A stretch of DNA of 64,000 bases from Ailurus styani. Taxonomy: Eukaryota > Chordata > Mammalia > Carnivora > Ailuridae. Positions 11,431-22,019 of the stretch are shown in pieces; within the stretch, counting starts at the first letter, position 1; the number at the start of each line of letters is the position of its first letter. Position numbers and translations under genes: made by a program. The notes beneath the pieces were generated by a model. That model was given only the letters and a program-made list of their open reading frames with translations. It was not told where the DNA came from and searched no databases. The DNA lies in NCBI GenBank assembly GCA_002007465.1, contig LNAC01000233.1, positions 1-64,000 of the forward strand, read 5' to 3'.

Positions 11431-11614
11431 TAGGGATGCCTGGATGGCTCAGTTGGTTAAGTGTCTGTCTTCAGCTTATGTCATGATTCCAGGGTTCTGG
11501 GATTGAGCCCACTGATCAGCGGAGAGCCTGCTTCTCCTTCTCCCTCTGCCTTTCCCCCTCACTCATGTTTGCACGTGCTCTCTCTCTCAAAATAAATAAA
11601 ATATTTTTAAAAAA
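11431..11614 (+). mobile_element. CAN-type SINE in L1
   Basis: Head GGGATGCCTGGATGGCTCAG, B-box region GTTCTGGGATTGAG, tail CAAAATAAATAAAATA. The target duplication CTAAAAATGG is perfect at 11421-11430 and 11615-11624. Confidence 0.93.
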
Positions 11615-11864
11615 CTAAAAATGGCAAAAAAGAGACAAAGAAGGTCATTATATAATGATAAAGGGGGATATACATCAAGAAGATATAACAATTATAAATA
11701 TTTATGCATCTGACATTAGAACACCTAAATATAGCAAAACTAATAGAGCTAAAAAGAGAAATAAACAGTAATACAATAATAGTTGAGAACTTTAATACCA
11801 TACTATTAACAACTATTAACAATTAATAGATCATCCAGATAGAAATTCAATAAAGAGACAGTGG

Positions 11865-12038
11865 GGGATGCCTGGGTTGCTCAGTTGTTTAAGCAACGGC
11901 CTTCACCTCAGATTACGATCCTGAGGTCCTGAGGTAGAGCCCTGCATTGGGTGCCCTCCTCAGTGGGAAGTCTGCTTCTGCCCCTATTGCCTACTCATGC
12001 TCTCTCAAATAAAGAAATAAAATCTTTGAAAAAAAAAA
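11865..12038 (+). mobile_element. CAN-type SINE in L1, diverged
   Basis: The element begins GGATGCCTGGGTTGCTCAG and ends AAATAAAATCTTTG plus A-tail. Target duplication AGACAGTGG lies at 11856-11864 and 12039-12047. The many substitutions suggest it is older than its neighbour at 12483. Confidence 0.92.
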
Positions 12039-12482
12039 AGACAGTGGATTTGAACAACACTGTAGACAAAATGGACCTATCAGTTATATATAGAAGATTC
12101 TATCCATCAACAGCAGAATATACATTCTTCTCAAGCATACTTGGAACATTTTTTAGGATAAACCAAATTTTGGACTATGAAATAAGCCTCAGGAAATTCA
12201 AGAAGACTGAAATCATACCAAGAATCTTCTCTGACCACAGCGGCAAGAAACTAGAAATGAATGACAAGAGGAAAACTGGAAAATTCATAAACACCTGAAA
12301 ATTAAACAACACTCTTCTAAACAACCATTGGATCAAAGAAGAAATTAAAAAAGAAATAAAGACAGTTTTTTGAGACAAATGGAAATGAAAACACAACTTT
12401 CCAGAACTAAGGCAATCCAGCAAAAGCAGTTCTAAGGGGGAATTTCATGGCAATAAGCATCTACATTAAGAATCAAGAAAGA

Positions 12483-12670
12483 GGGCGCCTGGGTGGCTCA
12501 GTGGGTTAAAGCCTCTGCCTTCGGCTCAGGTCATGATCTCAGGGTCCTGGGATCGAGGCCCACATTGGGGTCCATGTTCAGCAGGGAGCCTGCTTCCTCC
12601 TCTCTCTCTGCCTGCCTCTCAGCCTACATGTGATCTCTCTCTGTCAAATAAATAAATTAATTAATACAAA
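12483..12670 (+). mobile_element. Young mustelid-type CAN SINE in L1
   Basis: Nearly intact: GGCGCCTGGGTGGCTCAGTG, GGTTAAAGCCTCTGCC, a good B-box, GATCTCTCTCTGTCAAATAA and a short tail. Target duplication AATCAAGAAAGA / GAACAAGAAAGA is just before the head and at about 12672-12683. The GTGGGTTAAAGCC signature is what points to a mustelid genome. Confidence 0.95.
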
Positions 12671-13132
12671 AGAACAAGAAAGATCCCAAATAAACAACCT
12701 AATGCTACACCTTTAGGAACTATAAAAAAGCTCAAACTGAGCCTGAAGTTAGCAAAAGAAAGGAAATAATAAAGATTAGAGCAGAAATAAATGAAATAGA
12801 GAACAGGAATTTAATAGAAAAGATTAACCAAACTAAAACTTGTTTCTTTGAAAAAAATGGCAAACTCTTACCTAGGCTAACCAAGGAGAAAAGAGAAAGA
12901 ACCCATATCAAAAAATTATAAATGTAAAAGGAGACATTACAACTGATAACATAGAAATTCAAAGGTTAAGAGACAACTGTAAACAACTGTTGGCATATAG
13001 GCAACAAATTAAACAAGCTAGAAAATTCATATAAATATAACTTAGCAAGACTGATGAAAAAGAAATAGGAAATCTGAACAGGCCAATTACTAGTAAGGAG
13101 ATTGAATCAGTAATAAAAAAAAAAATCCTCCA

Positions 13133-13459
13133 ATGAGGAAAAGCTCAGGATCAGATGATCTCACTGGTGAGTTTTACCAAACATTTAAAGAATTAATACC
13201 AATTATTTTCAAACACTTTCAAAAAAATCGAAGAGGAGGGCACTTGTTTTATGAGGCTAACATTATCCTGATACCAAAATCAGGAAAGAACACTACTAGA
13301 AAAGAAAATTACAGGCAAATATCCCTGATGAATGTAGATGCAAAAGTTCTCAATAAAATACTAACAAATCAAATTCAGCAACACATCAAAAGTATCACTC
13401 ACCATGATAAAATGAGATTTATACCTAGGATGCAAGGGTGTTTCAACATATGCAAATAA
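13133..13459 (+). pseudogene. Remnant of L1 ORF2 reverse transcriptase (108-residue open stretch)
   Basis: The frame reads [16 protein letters not shown] near the start, then [12 protein letters not shown] and [20 protein letters not shown], ending at a degraded IPRMQGCFN. These are the conserved fingers and early palm segments of L1 reverse transcriptase. The frame is closed by a stop where functional L1s continue. The catalytic aspartate-pair motif is missing downstream: sequence jumps from KLSL to the SEFSKA region near 13805, implying a deletion of roughly 80 bases. This is a decayed fragment, not a gene. Confidence 0.9.
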
Positions 13460-15899
13460 ATCAATGTAATTTACATTAAGAAAATGAAAACAAGCATATG
13501 ATCATCTCAGTAGATACAGAAAAAGCATTTGACAAAATTTAACATACAATCATAGTAAAATCTTTTAATAAGTTAGGCAAAGAAGGAATGTATCTTAATA
13601 TAATAAAGTCCATATAAGACAAGCCCACCGCTAACATCTCTCAGTGGTGAAAGAAGCTTTTGCTCTCAGATCAGGAATAAGAAAAGCTGCCTACTCTCAT
13701 GACTCCTATTCAGTATGTTACTTAAAGTCCTGGCTAGAGCAATCACGCAAGAAAAAGAAATAAAATGTATCAAAATAGGAAGGAAAGACGTAAAATTATC
13801 TCTAATCAGTGAATTCAGTAAAGCTGCAATTTTTGCAATACAAAATTTGCATTCGAAAATCGATAGCATTTCTATACACTGACAGCAAAATTTGTGAAAA
13901 AAAATTGATCCCACTTAGAATAGCATCAAAATAATTAAATACTTAGTAATAATTTAAGGAAGCGAAACATCTCTTTGCTGAAAACTACAAAACACTTATT
14001 AAAGAAATCATATAAGACATAAGTGGAAAGCTATCCTGTGTTCATGGATTGGAAAAATGACTTTTGTTAATATATCAATACTACTGAGGACCATCTATAG
14101 ATTCAGTGCAATTCCTATCAAAATTCCAATGACAGAAGTAGAAAAAAATACTCCTAAAATTTTTATGAAACCACAAAAGACCCTGAATGCCCAGAAGAAA
14201 TCTCGATGAAGAGAAGAATAAAGCAGGAGGTACCCACTTCCTTATTTCAAGCTATACTCTGAAGATATAATCATCAAAATGGAATGGTACTGGCATAAAA
14301 ACAACAGTCGAATAGAATAGAGAGCCCAGAAATAAACCCAAGCATATACAGTCAAATAAATTTGACAAAGGATCCAAGAATACCAAATGGAAAAAAGGCA
14401 GTTTGAAATGGTGCTGAGATAATCAGATATTCACATGTAGAAGAATGAAACTGGACCCATATCATATACCATATCGTATCATATAGTTCACACCAATTAA
14501 CTCAGAATGGACTAAAGGCTTATATGTAAGATCTAAAACCATAAAACTCTTAGAAGAAAACATAGGAACAAAGCTCCCTGATGGGTCTTGATAATGATTT
14601 TTTGGATATGACACATAAAGGACAAGCAACAGAATAAAAATAAACAAGTGGAACTACATCAAACTAAAAAACATCTAAAGAGTAATAGAAAAAAATAAAC
14701 TTAAAGAGCAATAGAGACCATCGACAAAATGAAAAGACAACCTACAGAATGGAAAAAAATATTTGCAAACTATATATGATAAGGGGTTAATATCCAAGTT
14801 AATATAAAGAACTCCTACAACTCCTTCCTTTTTACGGTAGAACACCAAATAACCCAACTGAAAAATGAGCAAAGGACCTGATCAGACATTTCTCCAAAGA
14901 TGATACTCAGAAGGCCAACAGGCCAAATGAAAGGTCAGTTTTAATATTAGGGAAATGCAAATTGAAACTATAATGAAATATCACTTCATGCCTATTAGAA
15001 TGGCCATCATCAAAAGGACAAGAGATAATAAGTGCTGGCATGTGAAGAAAAGGGAACCCTTGTGCACTTTTGGTGGCTTGTAAGTTGACACAGCCATTCT
15101 GAAAAACAGTATGGAGGATCCTCAAAAAATTAAAACTAGAACTACCAAACGATCCAGTAATCCCATTTCAGGAAATGTATCCAAAGGTAAAAACATCGAA
15201 TAGAAAATATATCTGTACCCCCATCACCCCCATGTTCATAGCAGCATTATTTACAATGGTCAAAGCATGGAGACATCCTAAGTGTCCACTGATGGATGAA
15301 TGGATAAAGATATGAGGTAGGGGTTTGCGTGTGTGTGTGTATTTTGATATATATATAATGAAATATTATTCAGCCATAAAAAATGAGGAAATCCTATTTG
15401 TGTGACAACATGGATGGAACTTGAAGGCATTATGCTAAATGAAATAAGTCAGAAAGACAAATACTATATGATCTCACTTATATGTGGAATCTAAAAACAA
15501 AAATTCATAGAAAAAGAGGTCAGATGTATGGTTACCAGAGGTGGAGGGTGGGAGCAGGAAGAATTGAAGAAATGTGGTCAGAAGGTGCAAAATCCTAGCT
15601 ATAAGATAAGCAGTACTAGAGTCGTAATGTACAGCATGATCAATATAGCTAACAGTGCTGTTTGATATATAAGAATGTTGTTAGGAGAGTAAATCCTCTA
15701 AGAGTTCTCATCACAAGGGGATTTTTTTCTTTTCCTCTTTTTTTTTACTGTATCTATTTGAGAAGATAGATGTTAGCTAGACCTTTTGTGCTAATAATTT
15801 TACAATAAATGTAAATCAAACCATCATGCTCTATACCTAAAACTTATACAGTGATGTATGTCAATTCTCAAACTGGAAAAAAAAGTGCTGAATACACTT

Positions 15900-16095
15900 A
15901 ATGCATACTAGAGTGGCTAAATTTGTTAATCCTAAATATACTAAGTCTAGTGAGTGTTCAGAGTGGATTATATTGCTGATGGGATCACAAAATAGCTCAG
16001 TCACTTTGGAAAACAGTTTTCATTTTCTTGTAAAGTGAAATACATACCTTAAGAAATGCTATTTCTTAAGGTATGCTTTTATCTAGGATGGGAAA
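15900..16095 (+). mobile_element. Second, more decayed L1 ORF2 C-terminal scrap
   Basis: GAGTGGCTAAATTTGTTAAT, then CACTTTGGAAAACAGTTTTC, aligns with the L1 'AGAATGGCTAAAATTAAAAA ... CACTTTGGAAAACAGTTTGG' region. It directly follows the 3' end of the previous L1, so it is a separate insertion or its pre-existing target. It contains the perfect hairpin at 16043-16075. Confidence 0.6.
16043..16075. repeat. Perfect hairpin, 15-bp stem and 3-base loop
   Basis: CATACCTTAAGAAAT and ATTTCTTAAGGTATG are exact reverse complements separated by GCT. L1 relatives have no such palindrome at this position, so it likely arose locally. Confidence 0.95.
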
Positions 16096-16107
16096 ATGGT
16101 TTTGTTC

Positions 16108-16311
16108 TGGGACACCTGGGTGGCTCAGTTGGTTGAGCATCTGACTCTTGTTTTCAGCTCAGGTCATGATCTCAGGGTCCTGGGATGGAGCCCCATGTCA
16201 AGCTCTGTGTTCAATAGGGAGTCTGCTTGAAGATTTGCTCTCTCTCTCCCCATCTTCCCCTCCTCCTCCCCTCCTTCTCTTTCTCTCTCTCATAAATCAG
16301 TGAATCATAAA
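16108..16311 (+). mobile_element. CAN-type SINE with long pyrimidine tract
   Basis: Head GGACACCTGGGTGGCTCAG, older CTGACTCTTGTTTTCAGCTC subtype. It carries a pyrimidine-rich run around 16238-16292 and a short tail. The 15-base target duplication AAAATGGTTTTGTTC is perfect at 16093-16107 and 16312-16326. Confidence 0.94.
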
Positions 16312-16329
16312 AAAATGGTTTTGTTCCTT

Positions 16330-17340
16330 TGGGGCTTTTCTTTGGGGATGCCTTGTTTGTTTTGCTATCTTATATTTGCTTTTCAGTCCCCCCCACCGCA
16401 ATTACTAACTTTGTTTATTCATGTTTTGTTCTGTTCTCCTTTCTCATGATTTCAAAGCTGCTGATTGCAAAGTTATCATTGTAGCTCTTCCTTTAGAGTC
16501 AAACTATATTCTACTTTCTCTGTTACATCTGCTTATTATGCAAAAATGTGTGTTAATGGTACTGTGAGTACTGTGAGTACTGTTTGCCATCAGCTAGACC
16601 AAAAGCCTGTGGTCCTTCTTATTGTCATGGTCCTTAATGCTTTTTTTGACTGCTAGAGATATATTTTATGATTGCTTATTTAAAAGGCGAAATATCGAGA
16701 TTTCTCTGGCAAACAGAAGCTGCTGGTTTCCACTTTTTGATGGCTAAAAAAGTGCTGTTAAATGTGTGTATAATACAGTCATCTGCTTGAGGAAACATCT
16801 TTAATATTTCCTCATGGTATAAATATGTTGAATGGTGAGTCATGTCTGAGATACACCATTTTTCACAGTGGATGCATTTTACATGCTAGAAAAACTTAAT
16901 TAGATATAGTTAAAGAGAGTTAATATTCCAGTTTGTAGAGTTCGTTGTTCAGTGACCATGCAGGTCTACCTGAAGGCCGCCGTGTCAGGGGTCGTGTAGT
17001 CAGTACACAGGGTAATATATCTTCCCTCACTTCCTTTTTTGATTCTTCTCTTGTTTTTTATATCTTTCTCACCACTGCCTTCTGACATTTCAATAAGTCT
17101 TCATCATACTGACTAAAAAAGGAAAACAAAAACCAAAACAATCCACAATGAAAAAATTCCATGATGTGTTTCTTTTTCATCTGTTCTTTGATCACTGACA
17201 AAAATCACAAATAAAAAGGCTTCAGTTTTTTGCTACATCTTCATCACCCAGTACTCATGAAGGCTTGTTTTTGGAATTTAACAATCTCTGGTACCTGAAT
17301 GGTGCCGCTCTTTCAGAGTCTCCAATAAATCCCTACTTGC
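16330..17340. other. Unassigned sequence
   Basis: No gene or transposon is recognised. A short tandem TACTGTGAG repeat lies near 16559-16580, and the donor-like copy of the 33-bp repeat is at 16686-16718. The 63-residue frame at 16465-16656 has no family signature. Confidence 0.45.
16686..16718 (+). repeat. 33-bp direct repeat, copy 1
   Basis: GGCGAAATATCGAGATTTCT and the following CTGGCAAACAGAA recur without mismatch at 17581-17613. The sequence has two CpGs and is not part of a known transposon. Confidence 0.95.
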
Positions 17341-17572
17341 AAAATCCAAGTGCCTCTTCCCAGATCTGACACTAAGGCAACTTTCTGCAGTAGTTGACCT
17401 TGCTGACCACTCCTTCCTTCTTCACATTAATACTTCTTGGCTTCTTTGTAATCTCCTCAATCTTGTTCTATGAGTTGTCAGCCTTCTCTATGACCGCTCT
17501 TCCTTCACCTACCTTTTAGGTGTAACTTTCTCAAGGTTATATCTTGGTCTTCTCTTACACATTCTCCCAGCT

Positions 17573-17620
17573 GAAACTGTGGCGAAATATCGAGATTTCT
17601 CTGGCAAACAGAAACTGTGG
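17573..17620 (+). repeat. 33-bp direct repeat, copy 2, with 10-bp flanking duplication
   Basis: The copy of 16686-16718 occupies 17581-17613. It is bracketed by GAAACTGTGG at 17573-17582 and again at 17611-17620, so the L2-like host reads through if one 38-bp unit is removed. That marks this copy as the inserted one. Confidence 0.9.
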
Positions 17621-18236
17621 CCACCACAGTTGCAATTTTCACCTCCCTTCAGATGATTCCATCTCTGTATTTCCAGCCTGGGCCTTCTCTTAGACACTAC
17701 ACTTAACATTTGCATCTCCTTTCGGACAGGGGTGTTTGTTATCTTATCCCTACATTCAACATGTTCAGAATGAAATTGGACAATGACGAACATTGCCTTC
17801 AGACTGAGACAAATCTGGCTTAAAATTTTGCCTTGACCGCTTATCCTCATGTGTGGCTATGGATAAGACACTTAAGTGGTAAATGCAGCTATAATTTGGG
17901 GGGAAAGCACTCTACTCTACAATTACTATGAGGATGTGTAACTCACTGCCTGAAATAAGGTGGCACTCAATAGCTAGGAGGTATCCTATTACTATCCTCT
18001 CTTCAATGTCTCTTTCTCTTACTGGAACTCTGTATCCCTTAGTAACACTATAGCAATTTCTTCTTGTTCTATCTTCATATCTCATTGGTGGTCAAGTTAT
18101 GTAGACTGCATTTTTTTCATTTTGTCTTATATATGTACTTGTCTTTCTCTGCCTTGGTTCTTATTATCCACAACTCACATTATTACAAAACTTAACAATT
18201 GTTTCTTTTGCTTTTCATCTCTCATTGCTCCAAATC

Positions 18237-18297
18237 ATCCTTCATACGTCATTGACATTATTTTCCATCCTTCATACTGTCACTGACATTATTTTCC
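18237..18297 (+). repeat. Tandem duplication of about 30 bp
   Basis: ATCCTTCATACGTCATTGAC plus ATTATTTTCC (18237-18266) is followed directly by a slightly diverged copy (18267-18297). It lies in the L2 stretch and looks like a simple local duplication. Confidence 0.9.
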
Positions 18298-18844
18298 TAA
18301 GGAACAGCAATAATGCCTTTACATTTTCCCTCAGATTGCTTCAGTGGCTTCTAATTGCCCAAAGTATAATTACCAAAAATCTTAAATTAGCATTCATAGT
18401 CCTTCTCAGTCTGATTTTTAGTTATCTTTCTTGTTTCATTTCCTACTGTTAGTCTTTATAAACTCTCCCCTCTAACCAGATTGATTAAGTAACTGACCTC
18501 CAAAAACACTGAATAAAGCATGCTCAGTGCATTTCCTCCCCTTGCAAGGTCTCTCTTCCCTTAATAAATCCCAGTTAGACACAACTGCTCCCTCCTCAGG
18601 ATTCATGTAACATGTTGCTTATAGCTCTGTTAAGTGCTTTATTTTTTTTCCTTTTTCTCTTATATTGTTGTTAGGCATGAGTATCTTTCTTCACTACAGT
18701 CTGAGTCCATTGGAAGCAAAAATGGCAATGCAATAAAGCTAGTAAAACAGGAACAGAAGTAGAAAATCAGGACTGAGAAAAAGAACTACACCAACATTAT
18801 GGCTCAGTATAATTGCTGTGATTATTGCCAAACATTGCTCTGAA

Positions 18845-19190
18845 CTTTCTTTTAATTGAAGTATAATTAACATACAATGCTATATTAATTTCAGGTGTAC
18901 AACATATTGATTCAACAATTCTGTGTATTACCCAATGTTCACCATGATAAGTATAGTCACTATATAACATTATTACAATATTATTGACAATATTCCCTAC
19001 ATTGTACTTTTCATCTTCATGACTGACTTATTTTACAACTGGAATTTTGTACCTCTTAATCCTCTTTATCTATTTCACCCTAACCCTAACCCTCTAGCAA
19101 CTGCCAGTATGTTCTCTGTATTTAAGAATCTGTTTCTTTATTTGTATGTTTTATTTTTTAGATTGTACTGTAAGTAAAATCATGTCTTTT
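18845..19190 (-). mobile_element. LINE-1 3' UTR, antisense
   Basis: GAAGTATAATTAACATACAATG, then TTTCAGGTGTACAACATA, then TTTGTACCTCTTAATCC and TATTTCACCC match the antisense 3' UTR of L1MA/carnivore L1. It ends inside TTTTTTAGATTGTACTG next to sense ORF2 sequence of the same kind. Confidence 0.85.
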
Positions 19191-19194
19191 GTCT

Positions 19195-19396
19195 CTGTAT
19201 GCAACAAAAGCAGCTCTAAGAGGGAAGTTTATAGCAATACAGGTCTACCTCAAGGAACAAGAATTCTAAAATTTATATGGACTCACAAAACACCCCAAAT
19301 AGCCAAAGCAATCTTGAGAAAGAACAAAGCTGGAGGTATCACAGTTCTAGATTTCAAGATAAACTACAATGCTATAGTAATCAAAACAGTATGAGA
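19195..19396 (+). mobile_element. LINE-1 ORF2 fragment, sense, part 1
   Basis: AAAGCAGCTCTAAGAGGGAA gives the middle of ORF2. After CTACCTCAAGGAACAAGAA it jumps to AAATTTATATGGACTCACAA, far downstream, so a large internal deletion is present. The frame runs [16 protein letters not shown] and [12 protein letters not shown], a conserved L1 segment. Confidence 0.88.
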
Positions 19397-19564
19397 GACT
19401 GGGGACTCTGAGAAACAGACTGAGGGTTTTGGAAAGGAGGAGAGTGGCGAATGGGTAAGCCTGGTGGTGGTATTAAGGAGGGCACGAATTGCGTGGAGCA
19501 CTGGGTCTGGTGCATAAACAATGAATCTTGGAACACTGAAAGAATGAAATAAAATTTTTAAAAA
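19397..19564 (+). mobile_element. Short carnivore-type LINE-1 3' end inserted in older L1
   Basis: About 168 bases: GACTCTGAGAAACAGACTGA, a G-rich part, TATTAAGGAGGGCACGAATTG, GTGGAGCACTGGGTCTGGTGC, AACAATGAATCTTGGAACAC, then AATAAAATTTTTAAAA. This is the terminal 3' UTR of a younger carnivore L1, strongly 5'-truncated. Target duplication AGTATGAGA is at 19388-19396 and 19565-19573. Confidence 0.9.
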
Positions 19565-19990
19565 AGTATGAGACTGGCACAAAAATAAAAACAGTGGTCA
19601 ATGGAACAGAATAGAGAGCACAGGACTGAATGCATATTTATATGGTCAATTAATCTATGACAAATGAGGCAAGAACATACAATGGGGAAAAGGCAGTCCT
19701 CACAAATGTTGCTGGGAAAACTATACAGCAATATGCAAGAAGAATGAAACCAGACAACTTTCTTAACACCATACATAAAAATAAACTCAGAATTGATTAA
19801 AGACCTAAATGTGAGACATGAAACCATAAAAATCCTAGACGAAAACATAAACATAACAAAACATAAAGTAATCTCTTTGACATTGGCCTTTCCAACACTT
19901 TTCCTGGATATGTCTCCTCAGGCAAGGGAAACCAAATAAATAAAAAATAAACTTTTGGGACTATAACAAAATAAAAAGCTCTAAACTCCT
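19565..19990 (+). mobile_element. LINE-1 ORF2 fragment, sense, part 2
   Basis: The L1 resumes with TGAGACTGGCACAAAAATAA and continues through ATGGAACAGAATAGAGAGC, GGGGAAAAGGCAGTC and GACATTGGCCTTTCCAAC. It stops near AAATAAAAAGCTC without reaching a 3' UTR. Many stops. Confidence 0.88.
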
Positions 19991-19994
19991 AGCT

Positions 19995-21600
19995 GAATAA
20001 AATGCAATTATTCATTTCATAAATATATTCTGAATGTCTTCCCTAAGTCTTGCACCATGCTAGATCCTTGGGATACAAATGCATAGTTCATAGAGAATTT
20101 AAAGCAGCAAGTTAGATACCTCTAATTTTGTAAGAGAAGGAAACACCATTCTTCATAAGAAGTAAAATTTCTCTCAGTACTAATGTTTGAGAGAGATTTA
20201 TTATTTGGAACCTTATAAAAGGGTCATTAAAAAATAAGAGGAGCTTCAGCAGTTCTCTTCATAAAAATATGGAATCAAAGATCCATATCACCGTTAAAAA
20301 AGCTATTTGTATCACTATATTATATGTATATTCAGAAGCATTGTGTCTTAGTTCATCTCTGTTTTGATTAAATGTATAGCCAAACTATTGACAACAGTGT
20401 GTTTGGCACATTAGTCAGATTGGGTCTATGCAATTAGCTTATGTTTAAGCACTAAGTAATTCTTCACTGACAGCCTTTACTATAGGCATTTCCCAAAGTA
20501 TTGTGTGTATTAGTGACTCTAACTACTAATTAACTATTCAAATATGCAAACTTGATGCAATAAGTCTGCACCCACCTCTTGAAACAAGTATGTCTTACTT
20601 TTCTTTAAATTTGTAATTATGTTTGTATCTTTAATTTAGAATATGTTCATTTTTCTCTGACTTTCAATGTTGGTCTTTGGAATCAGAACAGAGTAAGCTG
20701 GTATGTTCTGATAGGCTTCTCCCGTGAATGTCTGCCACGATTCTGTTTCCTTCTTAGGGATAATCTTCATTACCTTCCTACTCTTTCTTTTATTTTTCTA
20801 CATCTCCTCACCTAATGTGTAATAGATAATGAACTGAAACTAGTCTATTTCTTTGATTGAAGCAAAGTGAAACAATAATAATAACATCTGCAAACGTGGT
20901 TAGCTCTTAAAACAACTGATTTTCATTCTTATGGTAAGATGTGTTTAGTTGTGAATAAGCTCCTTATGTGATTTGCTGAATAATGATAATTTTGCACTGT
21001 GTGAATGATTTTCCATTGTTTGCCAAAGTATCTGAGTAATTAGAAGACATATTGCTACTGAGTCCACTTGCTTCATTTTACAAAATTTTAACAATCTTGG
21101 ATACTGTAGATAAAAAATCCAGATGCATGAAGATTTTTTATTTGAGTCTTGAATGTGAACAAAGCATAACATGCTTCTTCTAGATTATGAGTTACTCACT
21201 GGGACTTGTTTAAAACCCACACAGGCACTGCCTCAGCAACTGTTTAGTTCTGTGCACACAGCAAGAATTCAATAAATGCTGAATACATAAATAAAAGAAG
21301 TATTTTCTACTCTTCTTTTCCCTCGTCACCTTTATATTCTTGCCAAGTCACATGGAATCTGAAATCAGGTAGAAATAATCGACACTGATGATTAGATAAC
21401 ACTTAACTACCATAGTGATACATGCCATCTTTGAAGCTAATGCCCATACTAAGACACCTTTTATTGTCCTAAAGAATACAACATACTAATCTTTTTCTGA
21501 ATGCTATAAGAGGGTTAGCACCCTTCTCAGTAATATTAAAATTATACTCCACTAGGTGGAAATAGTAAGCTTAACAATAGATTTCTTTTTTGTTAGTTTT
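19995..21600. other. Mostly unassigned, with two ancient repeat traces
   Basis: 20005-20110 resembles a widespread ancient mammalian repeat of the 'aaatatttattgagcacctac ... ggatacaaa' kind that I cannot assign. 21240-21290 has a weak MIR/L2-like 3' end (ATTCAATAAATGCTGAAT). The rest shows no gene; the 75-residue minus frame at 20945-21172 is unrecognised. Confidence 0.4.
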
Positions 21601-21609
21601 TTAGTAGAA

Positions 21610-22012
21610 AAGGAATTGGAATATTATTCAGCTATAAAGAAAAATGGAATTTTGTCATTTGCAACAACATGGATGGAGCTATAGAGTAGAATGCTAAATA
21701 AAACAAGTCCATCAGAGAAAGACAAATGCCTTATGATTTCATTCACCTGTGGAATTTAAGAAATGAAACAAATGAGCAAAGGAAAAAAAGAGAGAGGGAC
21801 AAACCAAGAATCAGACTCTCAACTACAGAGAACAAACCGATGGTTACCAGAGGGAGAAGAGTGGGCAGGTGGGTGAAATAGGTGATGGGAATTATGCAGT
21901 GCACTTGTCACGATGAGCACTGGGTGATGTATAGAATTGTTGAATTGCTCTATTGTATACCTGAAACTAATATAACACTGTACGTTAACTATACTTGGAA
22001 TTAGAATTTAAA
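21610..22012 (+). mobile_element. Carnivore-type LINE-1, C-terminal ORF2 and 3' end
   Basis: GGAATATTATTCAGCTATAA and ACATGGATGGAGCTATAGAG are the ORF2 C-terminus. GATGGTTACCAGAGGG, GAGCACTGGGTGATGTATAG and TATACCTGAAACTAATATAA are the 3' UTR. It is a 5'-truncated insertion of about 400 bases ending in a short A-rich tail. Confidence 0.9.
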
Positions 22013-22019
22013 AAGCAAG

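Larger units (their letters stand above)
10890..15885 (+). mobile_element. Old LINE-1 (L1MA/L1MB-like), ORF2 and 3' UTR, split by four SINEs
   Basis: The element starts at the ORF1-ORF2 linker/ORF2 start (ACAACCAGAAAACAATGAAC, then AATTACTTTAAATGTGAATGG). It continues through the endonuclease, reverse transcriptase and C-terminal parts of ORF2 and ends with a 3' UTR typical of L1MA/L1MB (TACCAGAGGTGGAGGGTGGG, TCTAAGAGTTCTCATCACAAG). The 5' UTR and ORF1 are absent. The coding sequence is full of stops and frameshifts. SINEs interrupt it at 11079-11233, 11431-11614, 11865-12038 and 12483-12670. It is dead and shared-ancestry old; subfamily is inferred from recalled consensus. Confidence 0.92.
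17350..18725 (+). repeat. L2 LINE, long decayed stretch
   Basis: Successive blocks follow L2 order: TTCCAGCCTGGGCC and ACATTCAACATGTTCAGAATG (coding part, corresponding to 'actcaacatgtccaaaactg'), CAGTGGCTTCTAATTGCCC ('caatggcttcccattgccc'), then the 3' UTR-like GTCTGAGTCCATTGGAAG. Similarity is patchy, and the first 250 bases are the weakest. The 113-residue frame on the opposite strand is a shadow. Confidence 0.6.

Noticed and set aside
17509..17850. 113-residue minus-strand frame
   Set aside because: It is antisense to the L2 stretch and crosses the 38-bp inserted unit; no domain is present.
19078..19093. Telomere-like CCCTAACCCTAACCCT
   Set aside because: Fewer than three units, and it falls within the C-rich part of the antisense L1 3' UTR, where similar sequence is normal.
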